From Candidatus Binatia bacterium (lineage in GTDB: Bacteria; Vulcanimicrobiota; Vulcanimicrobiia; Vulcanimicrobiales; Vulcanimicrobiaceae): 51,759 nucleotides of DNA. Of this stretch, positions 17,283 through 24,612 are shown one piece after another. The notes under the pieces were generated by a model, which did no database searches, was not told where the DNA came from, and worked only from the letters and a program-made list of their open reading frames with translations. Each line of letters begins with the position of its first letter. Position 1 is the first letter of the stretch. The stretch spans positions 1 through 51,759 of the forward strand of contig DATKMJ010000006.1 of the NCBI GenBank assembly GCA_035541935.1, given 5' to 3'. Position numbers and translations under genes: made by a program.

Positions 17283-18440
17283 CTAGTAGAAGAACTGCTG
17301 CAGCTGACTGAACGACGGACCGAAGGCCCAACCCATCCGTTTGCTCGGATTGATCGCCGGCGCCGGTTCGCCGATCGCAAATTTGAACCCGGTGATCGTC
17401 TCGACGAAGTTGCCGCTCTCGTCGTAGACGACGAGCGCGCTCCCGAGGCTGCCGTCGCAATAGAAGGGATCGGTCACGAGAAAGAGGCCGTTGACCTCGT
17501 CGACGGCGATGCCGGCGCCGCTGTTGCTCTGCGACGCGCTCCCGGTGCATGGGAGCTGCGCGAAGGTTCCCGTCTGCTTGGCCAGATCGTAGAATTCGAC
17601 TTGGGCGTTGAGCTCGGTGGTCGTCGCGGCGATGCCGGTCGTCGAATCGACCGCCAGACCGTTGACGAAGCCCGAGCCGAACGGGCCGTTGTTGAGACCG
17701 GTGAACTGCGTCTGTTTGCCGTTCTTCAGATTGACGAGCACGTTGATCGGCGCCGCGCCGCCGACGCGCCCGCCGTCCGGCGACGTGGCGATCACGGCGC
17801 GGTTCGTCTCGTAGTCTTGCGCGACTTGCGGCTGATCGCCGAGCGAGAACGTGCTCGGATTGAGGTGGAAGACCTTGCCGAATTGATTCTTCGCTACGTT
17901 CGACTCGAAGACGTCGGGGATGTCGTTGTTCTTCAGCTCGATCGCGAAGATCGCGGTCGTGTCCGTCGTCTGATTCGGACCGGCCGATTCGACCTCGATA
18001 TCCTTGACCGGCGGCGTCCATTTGCCGGTGAACTTCCCCTTCGTGACCGGCGCCATCACGTTGAAGCGGCGCTTGGCGAAGATCGATCCGGGCGGAACGA
18101 CGTAACGCGTGACGAGCCCGACGTCGCCGGCGACGATTCCGTCGAACCCGTACGACGTGCCGCTGGGCGGCGATTTCGGGAACGACTTCGTGATCGTGCC
18201 GGTATCTTGATCGAACGTCTCGACGTTGATCGCGGTCGCAAGCGCGCCGTCGTCGCCCTTCGCGTTGATGTCGAAGCCGTAGATCTGCCCGCCCGTGCTC
18301 GTCAGCACGGCGCCGAGGCCGACGCTGTGGTGCGCGAGACGCGAGAGCGTCGCAGCCGGAGCGAACGGCGGCGTCGGGGTGCCGCTTGCGCTGCACCCGG
18401 TTACGATCAGCGCTGCGGCGCAGACGCGCAGTGGTTTCAT
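17283..18440 (-). CDS. Lipoprotein with beta-propeller-like repeats, unknown function
   Basis: A 385-residue protein from ATG 18440. The N-terminus MKPLRVCAAALIVTGCSA is a lipoprotein signal with the lipid-anchored cysteine at residue 16. The rest resembles six- or seven-bladed YVTN/NHL-type propellers, with phrases such as NGLAVDSTTGIAATTTELN, GAGIAVDEVNGLFLVTDPF and ALVVYDESGNFVETITG repeating a strand-turn pattern. No catalytic motif is seen. Its position directly before the MFS transporter suggests a surface-exposed partner or sensor, but this is inference. The frame is open further upstream; I chose this start because it gives a complete signal peptide. Confidence 0.82.
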   Translation of the reverse strand: MKPLRVCAAALIVTGCSASGTPTPPFAPAATLSRLAHHSVGLGAVLTSTGGQIYGFDINAKGDDGALATAINVETFDQDTGTITKSFPKSPPSGTSYGFDGIVAGDVGLVTRYVVPPGSIFAKRRFNVMAPVTKGKFTGKWTPPVKDIEVESAGPNQTTDTTAIFAIELKNNDIPDVFESNVAKNQFGKVFHLNPSTFSLGDQPQVAQDYETNRAVIATSPDGGRVGGAAPINVLVNLKNGKQTQFTGLNNGPFGSGFVNGLAVDSTTGIAATTTELNAQVEFYDLAKQTGTFAQLPCTGSASQSNSGAGIAVDEVNGLFLVTDPFYCDGSLGSALVVYDESGNFVETITGFKFAIGEPAPAINPSKRMGWAFGPSFSQLQQFFY

Positions 18441-18527
18441 CGAGCCCGACCCTACGGTACAGGTATGAAAAAACCCTGAAACGGCGGCGCCACATATCGG
18501 CAAGCGCCGTGCGCGACGATTGCGCCG

Positions 18528-19136
18528 ATGCAAAAAGACGCGCTCGCCGCGGCTCGACGGCTCTTTTCCGGCGATCGCCGCCGCCCGCCGGAGAGCGACG
18601 TCATCGAGACGCTGTTGCGTTTCGGGCGCGGCGCGCTCGCATACGCCGCGCGCAGTCACGTCCGCGTGATGCTCCTGCGCCGCGGCGAGCTCTATCGCGA
18701 GGCGTCGCTCGCGCTCGCGCGCTTGGGCATCGACGTCGACGCGTGGCCCGCGCCGCCGGCCGGCCTCTTCGTCGTCGAGGAGCGCGCGCTCTACTTGCGT
18801 TCTCGCAGCCCCATGACCGTCGCACACGAGTTCGGCCACGCCCTCGACTGCGCGCTCGGCGGCGGCGTCTACCGCAGCGGCATCGATCCCGCGGTCCGCT
18901 CGCTCTTCGCCAACGCGAGCTGCTTCATCACGCCGTACGCGGCGACGGGCGTCGACGAATACTTCGCCGAGTCGCTGCGCGCGTACGTGGAAGCCAACGA
19001 TCCGGCGTCACCGTGGCCGCGCGCCACGCGCGCGCGCCTCCGCCACAACGACCCCGGGATGCACGAGTTCATCGAGCTGCTCTTCGAGCACGAGTTCGGC
19101 GGCCGCCCCCACGCCGACGAGGTCGCCTCAATTTAA
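18528..19136 (+). CDS. Anthrax lethal-factor-like (ATLF-type) zinc metallopeptidase
   Basis: A 202-residue protein with the zinc site HEFGH at residues 100-104 and a downstream EYFAE at 144-148 supplying the likely third ligand, the arrangement of gluzincins of the lethal-factor fold. Between them lies a loop with CFITPYAATGVDEYF. There is no signal peptide, so it is probably cytosolic or exported by another route. Its substrate is unknown; related short domains are found in toxins and housekeeping proteins alike. It is divergent from the lipoprotein gene, with 87 bases between them. No strong ribosome binding site is visible at ATG 18528. Confidence 0.78.
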   Translation: MQKDALAAARRLFSGDRRRPPESDVIETLLRFGRGALAYAARSHVRVMLLRRGELYREASLALARLGIDVDAWPAPPAGLFVVEERALYLRSRSPMTVAHEFGHALDCALGGGVYRSGIDPAVRSLFANASCFITPYAATGVDEYFAESLRAYVEANDPASPWPRATRARLRHNDPGMHEFIELLFEHEFGGRPHADEVASI

Positions 19137-19140
19137 TGCA

Positions 19141-19196
19141 GTGTCATCCTGAGCTTGTCGAAGGACGGAGCTTGTCGAAGGACGGAGCTTGTCGAG
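19141..19196 (-). repeat. Dispersed repeat, inverted orientation, one full and two partial copies
   Basis: GTGTCATCCTGAGCTTGTCG-AAGG is followed by two further GGAGCTTGTCGA units at 17-base spacing. This is the only copy in the window pointing to the minus strand. It ends 10 bases before the GIY-YIG start codon and begins 4 bases after the peptidase gene. Confidence 0.8.
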
Positions 19197-19206
19197 AACG
19201 GAACGC

Positions 19207-19632
19207 GTGAAGGCGTATTACGTGTATATGGTGCGGTGCGCCGACGGAAAATTCTACGTCGGGATTAGCAACGATCCCGAACGTCGCATCGCCCAGCACA
19301 ATCTCGGTCATGACCCGGAAAGCTACACGTTTACACGCCGGCCGGTCGAGCTGGTTCATTGTTCCGACTTCAAGGAAGTCGACGATGCGATTCGCTGGGA
19401 AAAGCAGCTAAAAGGCTGGTCACGCGCCAAGAAGATCGCGTTGATCGCGGGCGATTGGAAGACGATCGTTCGTCTCTCTAATGAGAAGAAATCCGTCCTT
19501 CGACAGGCTCAGGATGACACAGCATCTTCCTCAGCGCCTGCGCGCAGCGCAGCCCTGAGCGAGCGCAGCGAGTCGAAGGGTCAGGATGACACAGCATCTT
19601 CCTCAGCGCCTGCGCGCGCAGCGCAGCCCTGA
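19207..19632 (+). CDS. GIY-YIG domain nuclease with a repeat-encoded C-terminal tail
   Basis: I place the start at GTG 19207 (VKAYYVYMVRCADGKFYVG), since the TTG upstream at 19189 lies in repeat DNA. The product is about 141 residues. The first ~90 form a single GIY-YIG domain: YYVYMVRC and FYVGISNDPERRIAQHN carry the two signature strands and the arginine, and AIRWEKQLKGWSRAKKIALI the catalytic glutamate region. These small nucleases cleave DNA; the role of stand-alone ones is mostly unknown. From SVLRQAQDD onward the last ~45 residues are translated from two tandem copies of the dispersed repeat, so the original stop codon has probably been displaced. The gene is bracketed by repeats in opposite orientation. 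Confidence 0.82.
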   Translation: MKAYYVYMVRCADGKFYVGISNDPERRIAQHNLGHDPESYTFTRRPVELVHCSDFKEVDDAIRWEKQLKGWSRAKKIALIAGDWKTIVRLSNEKKSVLRQAQDDTASSSAPARSAALSERSESKGQDDTASSSAPARAAQP

Positions 19633-19693
19633 GCGAGCGCAGCGAGTCGAAGGGTCAGGATGACACGGGTCCTTCGACGGGCTCAGGATGACA
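19495..19693 (+). repeat. Cluster of dispersed repeats with ~80-base tandem units
   Basis: GTCCTTCGACAGGCTCAGG-ATGACACAG is followed by two near-identical tandem units (CATCTTCCTCAGCGCCTGCG ... CCCTGAGCGAGCG, CAGCGAGTCGAAGGGTCAGG). These units combine an inverted half with an inserted hairpin and a forward half. A final simple copy ends at 19693, just after the cytochrome stop region begins. It overlaps the 3' end of the GIY-YIG gene. Confidence 0.8.
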
Positions 19694-19699
19694 AAAAAA

Positions 19700-20131
19700 C
19701 TACTTGACGCTTTGGACGGTCGAGACGCTGACGCCCGGGGCGCTATTCTTCCACGAGCTTCGGATGTAGGTGATGGCGGCGGCGATCTGCTCGTCGGAGA
19801 GCAGACCCTTCCAGCGCGGCATGATGCCGCTGTAGGTTTGACCGTTGACGACGAGCCGGCCGTCGAGACCGTCTTTCACGATCGCGATAGCGGCGACCGG
19901 ATCGCCGATGACGATCGGATTTTCGGCGAGCGGCGGAAAGGCGCCGGGAATTCCTTTGCCGTCGACTTGATGGCAGCTCGAGCAGTTCGTCAAGTAGACG
20001 ACGGCGCCGTCGCTCGCCGACGCCGGGTTCTGCTCGGCCGCCGCGGAGACGGCGGCGGCGGTGGTCGCGTGCGACTCCTTCGCGCACGCGGTTAAAACGA
20101 GCGCGAGCACAGACGCTGCGGCCCTTCTCAT
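19700..20131 (-). CDS. Class I cytochrome c, lipoprotein
   Basis: A 143-residue protein from ATG 20131, with GAGGAGG five to six bases upstream. The N-terminus is a lipoprotein signal (LVLTAC, cysteine 16). The haem site is CSSCH at residues 50-54, and Met104 in SGIMPRW is the likely sixth ligand, followed by the helix LSDEQIAAAITYIRSSW typical of cytochrome c. It should be a membrane-tethered, one-haem electron carrier on the outer face of the cytoplasmic membrane. It overlaps the rodA stop by 4 bases (ATGA), so it is translationally coupled to a cell-shape gene, an odd partnership. In actinobacteria a transpeptidase gene sits in this place. Confidence 0.92.
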   Translation of the reverse strand: MRRAAASVLALVLTACAKESHATTAAAVSAAAEQNPASASDGAVVYLTNCSSCHQVDGKGIPGAFPPLAENPIVIGDPVAAIAIVKDGLDGRLVVNGQTYSGIMPRWKGLLSDEQIAAAITYIRSSWKNSAPGVSVSTVQSVK

Positions 20132-21360
20132 GCGATCCTCCTCGGGCGCGAGCTCATCGCCCAGACGAGCGCGACGAGCAGAAAGTTCGCGACGAGCGAG
20201 CTGCCTCCGTAGGAAAGAAACGGCAGCGTGATGCCGGTAAGCGGCAGTAGCCCGATCACGCCTCCGACGATGATGACGACTTGAAAGCCGAGCGTCGCGC
20301 CGAGCCCGGTCGCGAGCAGCTTCGTGTAGAGATCGGGCTGCTCGAGACCCGTCGCGAAGATCCGGCGTACGAGATCGAGGAAGATGGCCAAGACGATCAA
20401 AGCGCCGATCACTCCGAACTCCTCTGCAAAAGCGGCATAGACGTAGTCGGTCGAGACGTCCGGAATAAATTCGGGATGGCCGAGCCGGTATCCGCTGCCG
20501 ACGAGACCGCCCGCGGCAAGCGAGTAGTATGCCTGCGACGACTGATACCCCGCCCCGAGCGGATCGGAGAACGGATTGCGCCAGACCGCTATGCGCGTTG
20601 CGACGTACGGATAGTGATGGACCGCCCAGAACGCGCCGAGGCCGAAGAGAAGCGCGCCGAAGAGCACGATGTCGATTCGGCGCGTCGCGACGTAGAGCAG
20701 CGCCGCAAAGGTCGCGAGCAAGAGCGTTGCCATCCCGAGGTCGCGCTGGAGCACGAGAATCGCCATCGACGCGCCCCAGCCGATGAAGAGCGGACCGAGG
20801 TACTTGACGTTGGCGCGAAGCGACCACGGACGCGCGTTGCCGATCACGTCGGCCGTCTCTGCGAGGTACGCCGCCAAAAAGAAGACGATGAAGAGTTTGA
20901 TCAGTTCGATCGGCTCGTACTGCACCGGCCCGAGCCTGATCCACAGGCGCGCCCCGTTGATCTCTTGGCCGAAGACGAGCAGCAGCACGAAGAGCGCCAA
21001 CGACGCGATGACCCAGAGGTATTTATACGCGGCGAAGCGCCGGAAGTGCGTGAAGAGCGGGCCGGCCGCGATCGCGAGCGCGAGCGAGAGCAGCAGCCAG
21101 AACTGCTGCTTCTGCGCGAGCGCCGGCGAGAGGCGGGCGACGATCGCGAGGCCGAGCGCGGCGAGCACGATCGCTAGCGCGGGAATGACGTCGTCGCGCA
21201 CGGTCCCCGACGGCTGCCAGAGCACCCAGACGATGGCGAGCGCCGCGAGGAGCGCGAGCATCCACGGCGGCCCGATCGCGCCCGGCGGCGCGAAGCGAAG
21301 AATCAGCGCGGCGACGGCGAGCGCCCCCAGCGTCGGCGCGACGCGGCGCACGGCGATCAT
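20128..21360 (-). CDS. rodA: SEDS-family peptidoglycan glycosyltransferase (RodA/FtsW)
   Basis: A 410-residue multi-pass membrane protein from ATG 21360. Family signatures are GPVQYEPIELIKLFIVFFLA, WRNPFSDPLGAGYQSSQAYY and STDYVYAAFAEEFG, the last carrying the conserved aspartate of the large extracellular loop, and the final LPFLSYGGSSLVANFL. SEDS proteins polymerise lipid II into glycan strands with a class B penicillin-binding protein. The neighbouring fhaA-fhaB-PP2C order is that of the mycobacterial rodA locus, so I prefer RodA to FtsW. No class B transpeptidase is adjacent. There is a 19-base gap to the PP2C gene and a 4-base overlap with the cytochrome. Confidence 0.92.
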   Translation of the reverse strand: MIAVRRVAPTLGALAVAALILRFAPPGAIGPPWMLALLAALAIVWVLWQPSGTVRDDVIPALAIVLAALGLAIVARLSPALAQKQQFWLLLSLALAIAAGPLFTHFRRFAAYKYLWVIASLALFVLLLVFGQEINGARLWIRLGPVQYEPIELIKLFIVFFLAAYLAETADVIGNARPWSLRANVKYLGPLFIGWGASMAILVLQRDLGMATLLLATFAALLYVATRRIDIVLFGALLFGLGAFWAVHHYPYVATRIAVWRNPFSDPLGAGYQSSQAYYSLAAGGLVGSGYRLGHPEFIPDVSTDYVYAAFAEEFGVIGALIVLAIFLDLVRRIFATGLEQPDLYTKLLATGLGATLGFQVVIIVGGVIGLLPLTGITLPFLSYGGSSLVANFLLVALVWAMSSRPRRIA

Positions 21361-21379
21361 CCCCTGGATTCCAATGCGT

Positions 21380-22120
21380 TCAGTGCGTGCAGACCGCGGC
21401 CGCGAGAAACGCGATCGCCGCGGCCGCGCGAATCAACGCCGGCCCGAGCACGATCTCCAGCGTGCGCGGGGCCGGCGATTGATACTGCACGCCCTCATCG
21501 CGCTCGAACCGCGCGATCAAGACGTGCTCGCCGGGATTAGCGGCCTCGAGCTGCGCGATCAGCGCGGCTCGCTCTGCGACGCCGCGGGCGCGCCGTTCGA
21601 CGAGCACGATCGCGTCGCCGAAGAGCAGCGTCGTGCTCGAGACCGTGACGTCGAGCGCCGGTCCGACGCCGAGCGCGCGGTAGAGCAACGGCGAGGGCCG
21701 GTCGTCGAAGACGTCGTCCTCCGAAAGCGCGACGATCTCCCCGGCGCGCGCCAGATAGGCGGCGGTCGAGCCCGCCTGCACGACGTACGCACGCCCCTGC
21801 ACGACGAGCACCGCGGTGAACGACGCGGCCGCGGTAACGTAATCTTCGTGGCTCGCGGTAAACGTGTAGAGATCGCCGTTGACGCGCGTCAGAATCGCGA
21901 GCAGGGCCGTCGCGGCGGCCTGCGGTGAATCGATCGCGCGCCGGAACCGAGCGCTGCGCCCGCGCCGCTCGCACTCCGCGCGCACGCGGCCCAGGAGCGC
22001 CGCTTCGACCGGCACGCCGCCGACGTAACCGAAGCCGCGCGCTACCGCCAAGAGCCACGTCTGGGGGCCGAGCTGCAGGCTCAGGCACGAGGCGCGATCG
22101 CCGCGTATCGCGAGCGTCAT
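21380..22120 (-). CDS. PP2C-fold protein, predicted inactive phosphatase, C-terminal membrane anchor
   Basis: A 246-residue protein from ATG 22120, in the place of the serine/threonine phosphatase PstP of actinobacterial rodA loci. The PP2C pattern can be followed: TWLLAVARGFGYVGG aligns with the usual AVADGMGGH-type loop, but the metal-binding Asp-Gly is Arg-Gly (28-29). VVQAGSTAAYLARAGEIVALSEDD aligns with the usual GDSR-AY segment, but GDSR is GSTA (117-120). The late Asp-Asn motif is also not seen. The C-terminus (ALIRAAAAIAFLAAAVCTH) is hydrophobic and could anchor it. It is therefore probably a pseudophosphatase, acting as a binding or scaffold protein near RodA. Overlaps with fhaB by 4 bases. 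Confidence 0.68.
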   Translation of the reverse strand: MTLAIRGDRASCLSLQLGPQTWLLAVARGFGYVGGVPVEAALLGRVRAECERRGRSARFRRAIDSPQAAATALLAILTRVNGDLYTFTASHEDYVTAAASFTAVLVVQGRAYVVQAGSTAAYLARAGEIVALSEDDVFDDRPSPLLYRALGVGPALDVTVSSTTLLFGDAIVLVERRARGVAERAALIAQLEAANPGEHVLIARFERDEGVQYQSPAPRTLEIVLGPALIRAAAAIAFLAAAVCTH

Positions 22121-22560
22121 CCCGGCTTCACCGCGTTCACGCGCAGGCGCGTCGTGCCGACGTCGATCTCGTCGCCGGCGCGAATCTCGATCGCCTCGGT
22201 GACGCCGCGTCCGTTGAGAAACGTGCCGTTGCTGCTGTGGAGATCGTCAATGTAGACGACGCCTTGGTGCGTCTCGAAGCGAGCGTGCCGCCGGCTGACC
22301 TCCGGATCGCGCAGGACGATCTCGGCGCTCCGATCGCGGCCGAGCTCGAACGGCGGACGGGCACGGTGCGTACGCTGCGCTCCGCGCTCGAGAATTTCCA
22401 AGTCCACGAGCATCGGCGTGAGTGGGCCGATCTCCGCCGCCGCGCGAACGCGCGGCCGCGCCGCCAGCAGCGCGACGACCGCGAGCGCACCGGTGATCTC
22501 GAGCGTGCCGATGCGCATCTGCCGCTCGAAGTCGGCGGCCACGGCGAAGAGCGGCGTCAT
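22117..22560 (-). CDS. fhaB: FHA-domain protein, FhaB type
   Basis: A 147-residue protein from ATG 22560. A hydrophobic segment (GTLEITGALAVVALLAA) precedes one forkhead-associated domain. The phosphothreonine-binding residues are present: GRDRSAEIVLRDPEVSRRHARF with Arg and Ser-Arg-Arg-His, then HSSNGTFLNG. FHA domains bind phosphothreonine peptides. In mycobacteria the same gene order (fhaA, fhaB, pstP, rodA) links kinase signalling to wall growth. No serine/threonine kinase is in this window. Both ends overlap the neighbouring genes by 4 bases, which implies cotranslation with fhaA and the PP2C-like gene. Confidence 0.88.
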   Translation of the reverse strand: MTPLFAVAADFERQMRIGTLEITGALAVVALLAARPRVRAAAEIGPLTPMLVDLEILERGAQRTHRARPPFELGRDRSAEIVLRDPEVSRRHARFETHQGVVYIDDLHSSNGTFLNGRGVTEAIEIRAGDEIDVGTTRLRVNAVKPG

Positions 22561-23222
22561 CGGCGCTCGAACCTCATTCGCGTGTTGCCAAACCGCAACT
22601 CGTCGCCGTCGTGGAGCGCCTCGGCGTTGACGCGGCGTCCGTTGACGAACGTCCCATTCGTCGAGCCGAGATCGCGAACTCTCGCCTCCCCGGCAGCGAC
22701 TTCGACGACCGCATGCGCGCGCGAGACGCTCGGATCTACGAGGACGATCTCGCTCTCCTCGGCGCGACCGATGCGCGCGGCTCTCTCGATCGAGTAGACG
22801 CCGTTCGGCGGAACGCCCTCGATCGTGTGCAAGCGATAGACTTCGCCCGGATCGCCCTCCCCGGCGACTTCGACGCCGATCGCACCGAGCGGCATGCTCT
22901 CGCGTTCCGACATCCTGACGCTCGCGTCGCCGTCGTCGAATTCTATCCCGACCCTTCCGGCAAGATCGCGCAGGAGTTGTGCCCAGGCTCGCTCGAGATA
23001 CTCGCGGTGTTCGTCGAGGCGCTCGTAATCGGCGGGGCTGACGAAGACCTCGTAGCTGCCGGGCGCGTGCGCGCGGCCGTCGTCGTCGCGGGTCTGCGCC
23101 TCCATCGTCGAGACGAGCTTGCGCGCGATCTGCGCCGGCTCCAAGTCGCTCGGGAAGGTCTTGGCAAAACTGCGCTCGATGAACGCGGCGCAGAGCCGTT
23201 CGAGCTTCGCAAGAAAGCTCAC
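22557..23222 (-). CDS. fhaA: FhaA-type protein (DUF3662 plus FHA domain)
   Basis: A 221-residue protein. I place the start at GTG 23222 (SFLAKLERLCAAFIERSF), which overlaps the rsmB stop by 4 bases, although the frame is open far upstream. The N-terminal domain (about 1-110: FAKTFPSDLEPAQIARKLV, YEVFVSPADYERL) is DUF3662, typical of FhaA. The C-terminal FHA domain has IGRAEESEIVLVDPSVSRAH and LGSTNGTFVNG with all phosphothreonine-binding residues intact. The linker between the two domains is much shorter than in mycobacterial FhaA. It is probably an adaptor between protein phosphorylation and the wall-synthesis apparatus encoded downstream. Confidence 0.9.
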   Translation of the reverse strand: MSFLAKLERLCAAFIERSFAKTFPSDLEPAQIARKLVSTMEAQTRDDDGRAHAPGSYEVFVSPADYERLDEHREYLERAWAQLLRDLAGRVGIEFDDGDASVRMSERESMPLGAIGVEVAGEGDPGEVYRLHTIEGVPPNGVYSIERAARIGRAEESEIVLVDPSVSRAHAVVEVAAGEARVRDLGSTNGTFVNGRRVNAEALHDGDELRFGNTRMRFERR

Positions 23223-24517
23223 GGCCGGCGTTCGACCCGCGCGATGTAGAATCCGTCGCGGCCGCCGACGCCGGGCGCCACCTGCACGTCGCCGTCGCGC
23301 GTCAATAGAGCAGCGTACGCGGCGGGCATCAAGCCGCGCTCGAAGTTCTGTCGCGATAGAAACCAATCGATCACTTCGGTCGTCTCGCGTGGATCGGTCG
23401 AACAGACCGCGTAGACCAGCGCACCTCCGGGGTAGACGTGACGGGCGGATTCTTCGAGCAGGGCGCGCTGCGTCAGCGCCATGCGTTCGCCGTCGGTTCC
23501 CTGCTTCTTCCAACGCGCCTCCGGGTGGCGGCCGACGACGCCGACCCCCGAGCACGGCGCGTCGAGGAGCACGCGGTCGAACTGCCGCGCCGGCTCGAGG
23601 ATCTCCGTCGTCGCGTCGCCGGCGACGATCGAGGCGGCGATCCCGGCCTCTCCCAATCGCCGCCCGAGCGTCGCCGCCTTTCGCTCGTCGCGCTCGATGC
23701 AGCAGATCGAGCCTTGCCCTTCGAGGCGCGCGCCGATTTGGAGCGCCTTGTTCCCGCGGCCGCTGCAGACGTCGAGAATTGCTTCGCCCGGCTGCGGCCC
23801 GAGCACGTCGACCGGCATCGCCGAGCTCTCGGATTGCGGCCACCACGCGCCGTCGCCGCCGCCGGCGCGCGCGAGCGTCCCCCGTTCGACGAGCAGCGAC
23901 TCGGCGACGATCGGCGAGGGTGACGTCTCGATGCCGAGCAGCGCCAGCCGCGCGATTACGTCGCTCGGCGTGGTCTTGAGGCGGTTGACCACCAGCGCCG
24001 CGCGCTGCGGCTCGTCCACCGCGGCGCAAATCGCTTCGACCTCGTCGCCGAAGACGCCGCGCCACTGCCGCACGAGCCAGGTCGGCAGCGAGTAGCGGAC
24101 TGCGAGGTAATCGTCGTCGTTCTCGAACGCCGCGCGCTGCGGCTCCGCCTTACCGGCCCGCAACATCGAACGGAGCACCGCGTTGACGAGATTGGCGAGC
24201 CCCTTATGCCCCCATCGCTTCGCCAGGTTGACGAACTCGAAGAGCGTGGCGTGCTCGTCAGCGCGCGTGTAGAGCAGCTCGTACGCAGCCAGCCGCAGAA
24301 TCTCGTGGATGGCCGGCGGCAGCGCCTTCTGCTCGGAGAGAAACGGCGCGAGATGCCAGTCGAGCGCGCGGCGCATCTTGATCGCACCGTAGGCCAACTC
24401 CGCGGCGAAGGCGCGGTCGCGGTCGCTCAACTGAGACTTGCGTGCGCGATAATCGAACGCCGCCTGGGCAGCGCGCTCGGGGCTCCCGGCGTCCGGCGAC
24501 GGAAAGACGTCGCGCAC
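23219..24517 (-). CDS. rsmB: 16S rRNA m5C967 methyltransferase RsmB
   Basis: A 432-residue protein from GTG 24517. An N-terminal NusB-like RNA-binding domain (about 1-135: RKSQLSDRDRAFAAELAYG, LANLVNAVLRSM) is followed by the methyltransferase domain with the SAM loop VCSGRGNKALQI and the two catalytic cysteines in DAPCSGVGVVGRHPEARW and YAVCSTDPRET. It methylates cytosine 967 of 16S rRNA. The start is uncertain: the preceding codons still read like the family (ALALSV), yet no start codon remains before a stop inside a dispersed repeat at 24546-24610. The repeat may have truncated the 5' end. def-fmt-rsmB is a common order in many bacteria. Confidence 0.93.
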   Translation of the reverse strand: MRDVFPSPDAGSPERAAQAAFDYRARKSQLSDRDRAFAAELAYGAIKMRRALDWHLAPFLSEQKALPPAIHEILRLAAYELLYTRADEHATLFEFVNLAKRWGHKGLANLVNAVLRSMLRAGKAEPQRAAFENDDDYLAVRYSLPTWLVRQWRGVFGDEVEAICAAVDEPQRAALVVNRLKTTPSDVIARLALLGIETSPSPIVAESLLVERGTLARAGGGDGAWWPQSESSAMPVDVLGPQPGEAILDVCSGRGNKALQIGARLEGQGSICCIERDERKAATLGRRLGEAGIAASIVAGDATTEILEPARQFDRVLLDAPCSGVGVVGRHPEARWKKQGTDGERMALTQRALLEESARHVYPGGALVYAVCSTDPRETTEVIDWFLSRQNFERGLMPAAYAALLTRDGDVQVAPGVGGRDGFYIARVERRP

Positions 24518-24545
24518 GACGCTGAGCGCGAGCGCGCGCGCGCTT

Positions 24546-24610
24546 TCCTTCGACAGGCTCAGGATGACACCAGGGGGCTCAGGATGACACCGGGGGGCTC
24601 AGGATGACGC
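24546..24610 (+). repeat. Dispersed repeat, one full and two half copies
   Basis: TCCTTCGACAGGCTCAGG-ATGACACC is followed by two GGGGGCTCAGGATGAC half copies. It fills the gap between fmt (stop 24613) and rsmB (start 24517). Confidence 0.8.
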
Positions 24611-24612
24611 CA

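Noticed and set aside
19495-19693. CRISPR-like array
   Set aside because: The tandem units are ~80 bases and nearly identical throughout; there are no unique spacers and no cas genes.
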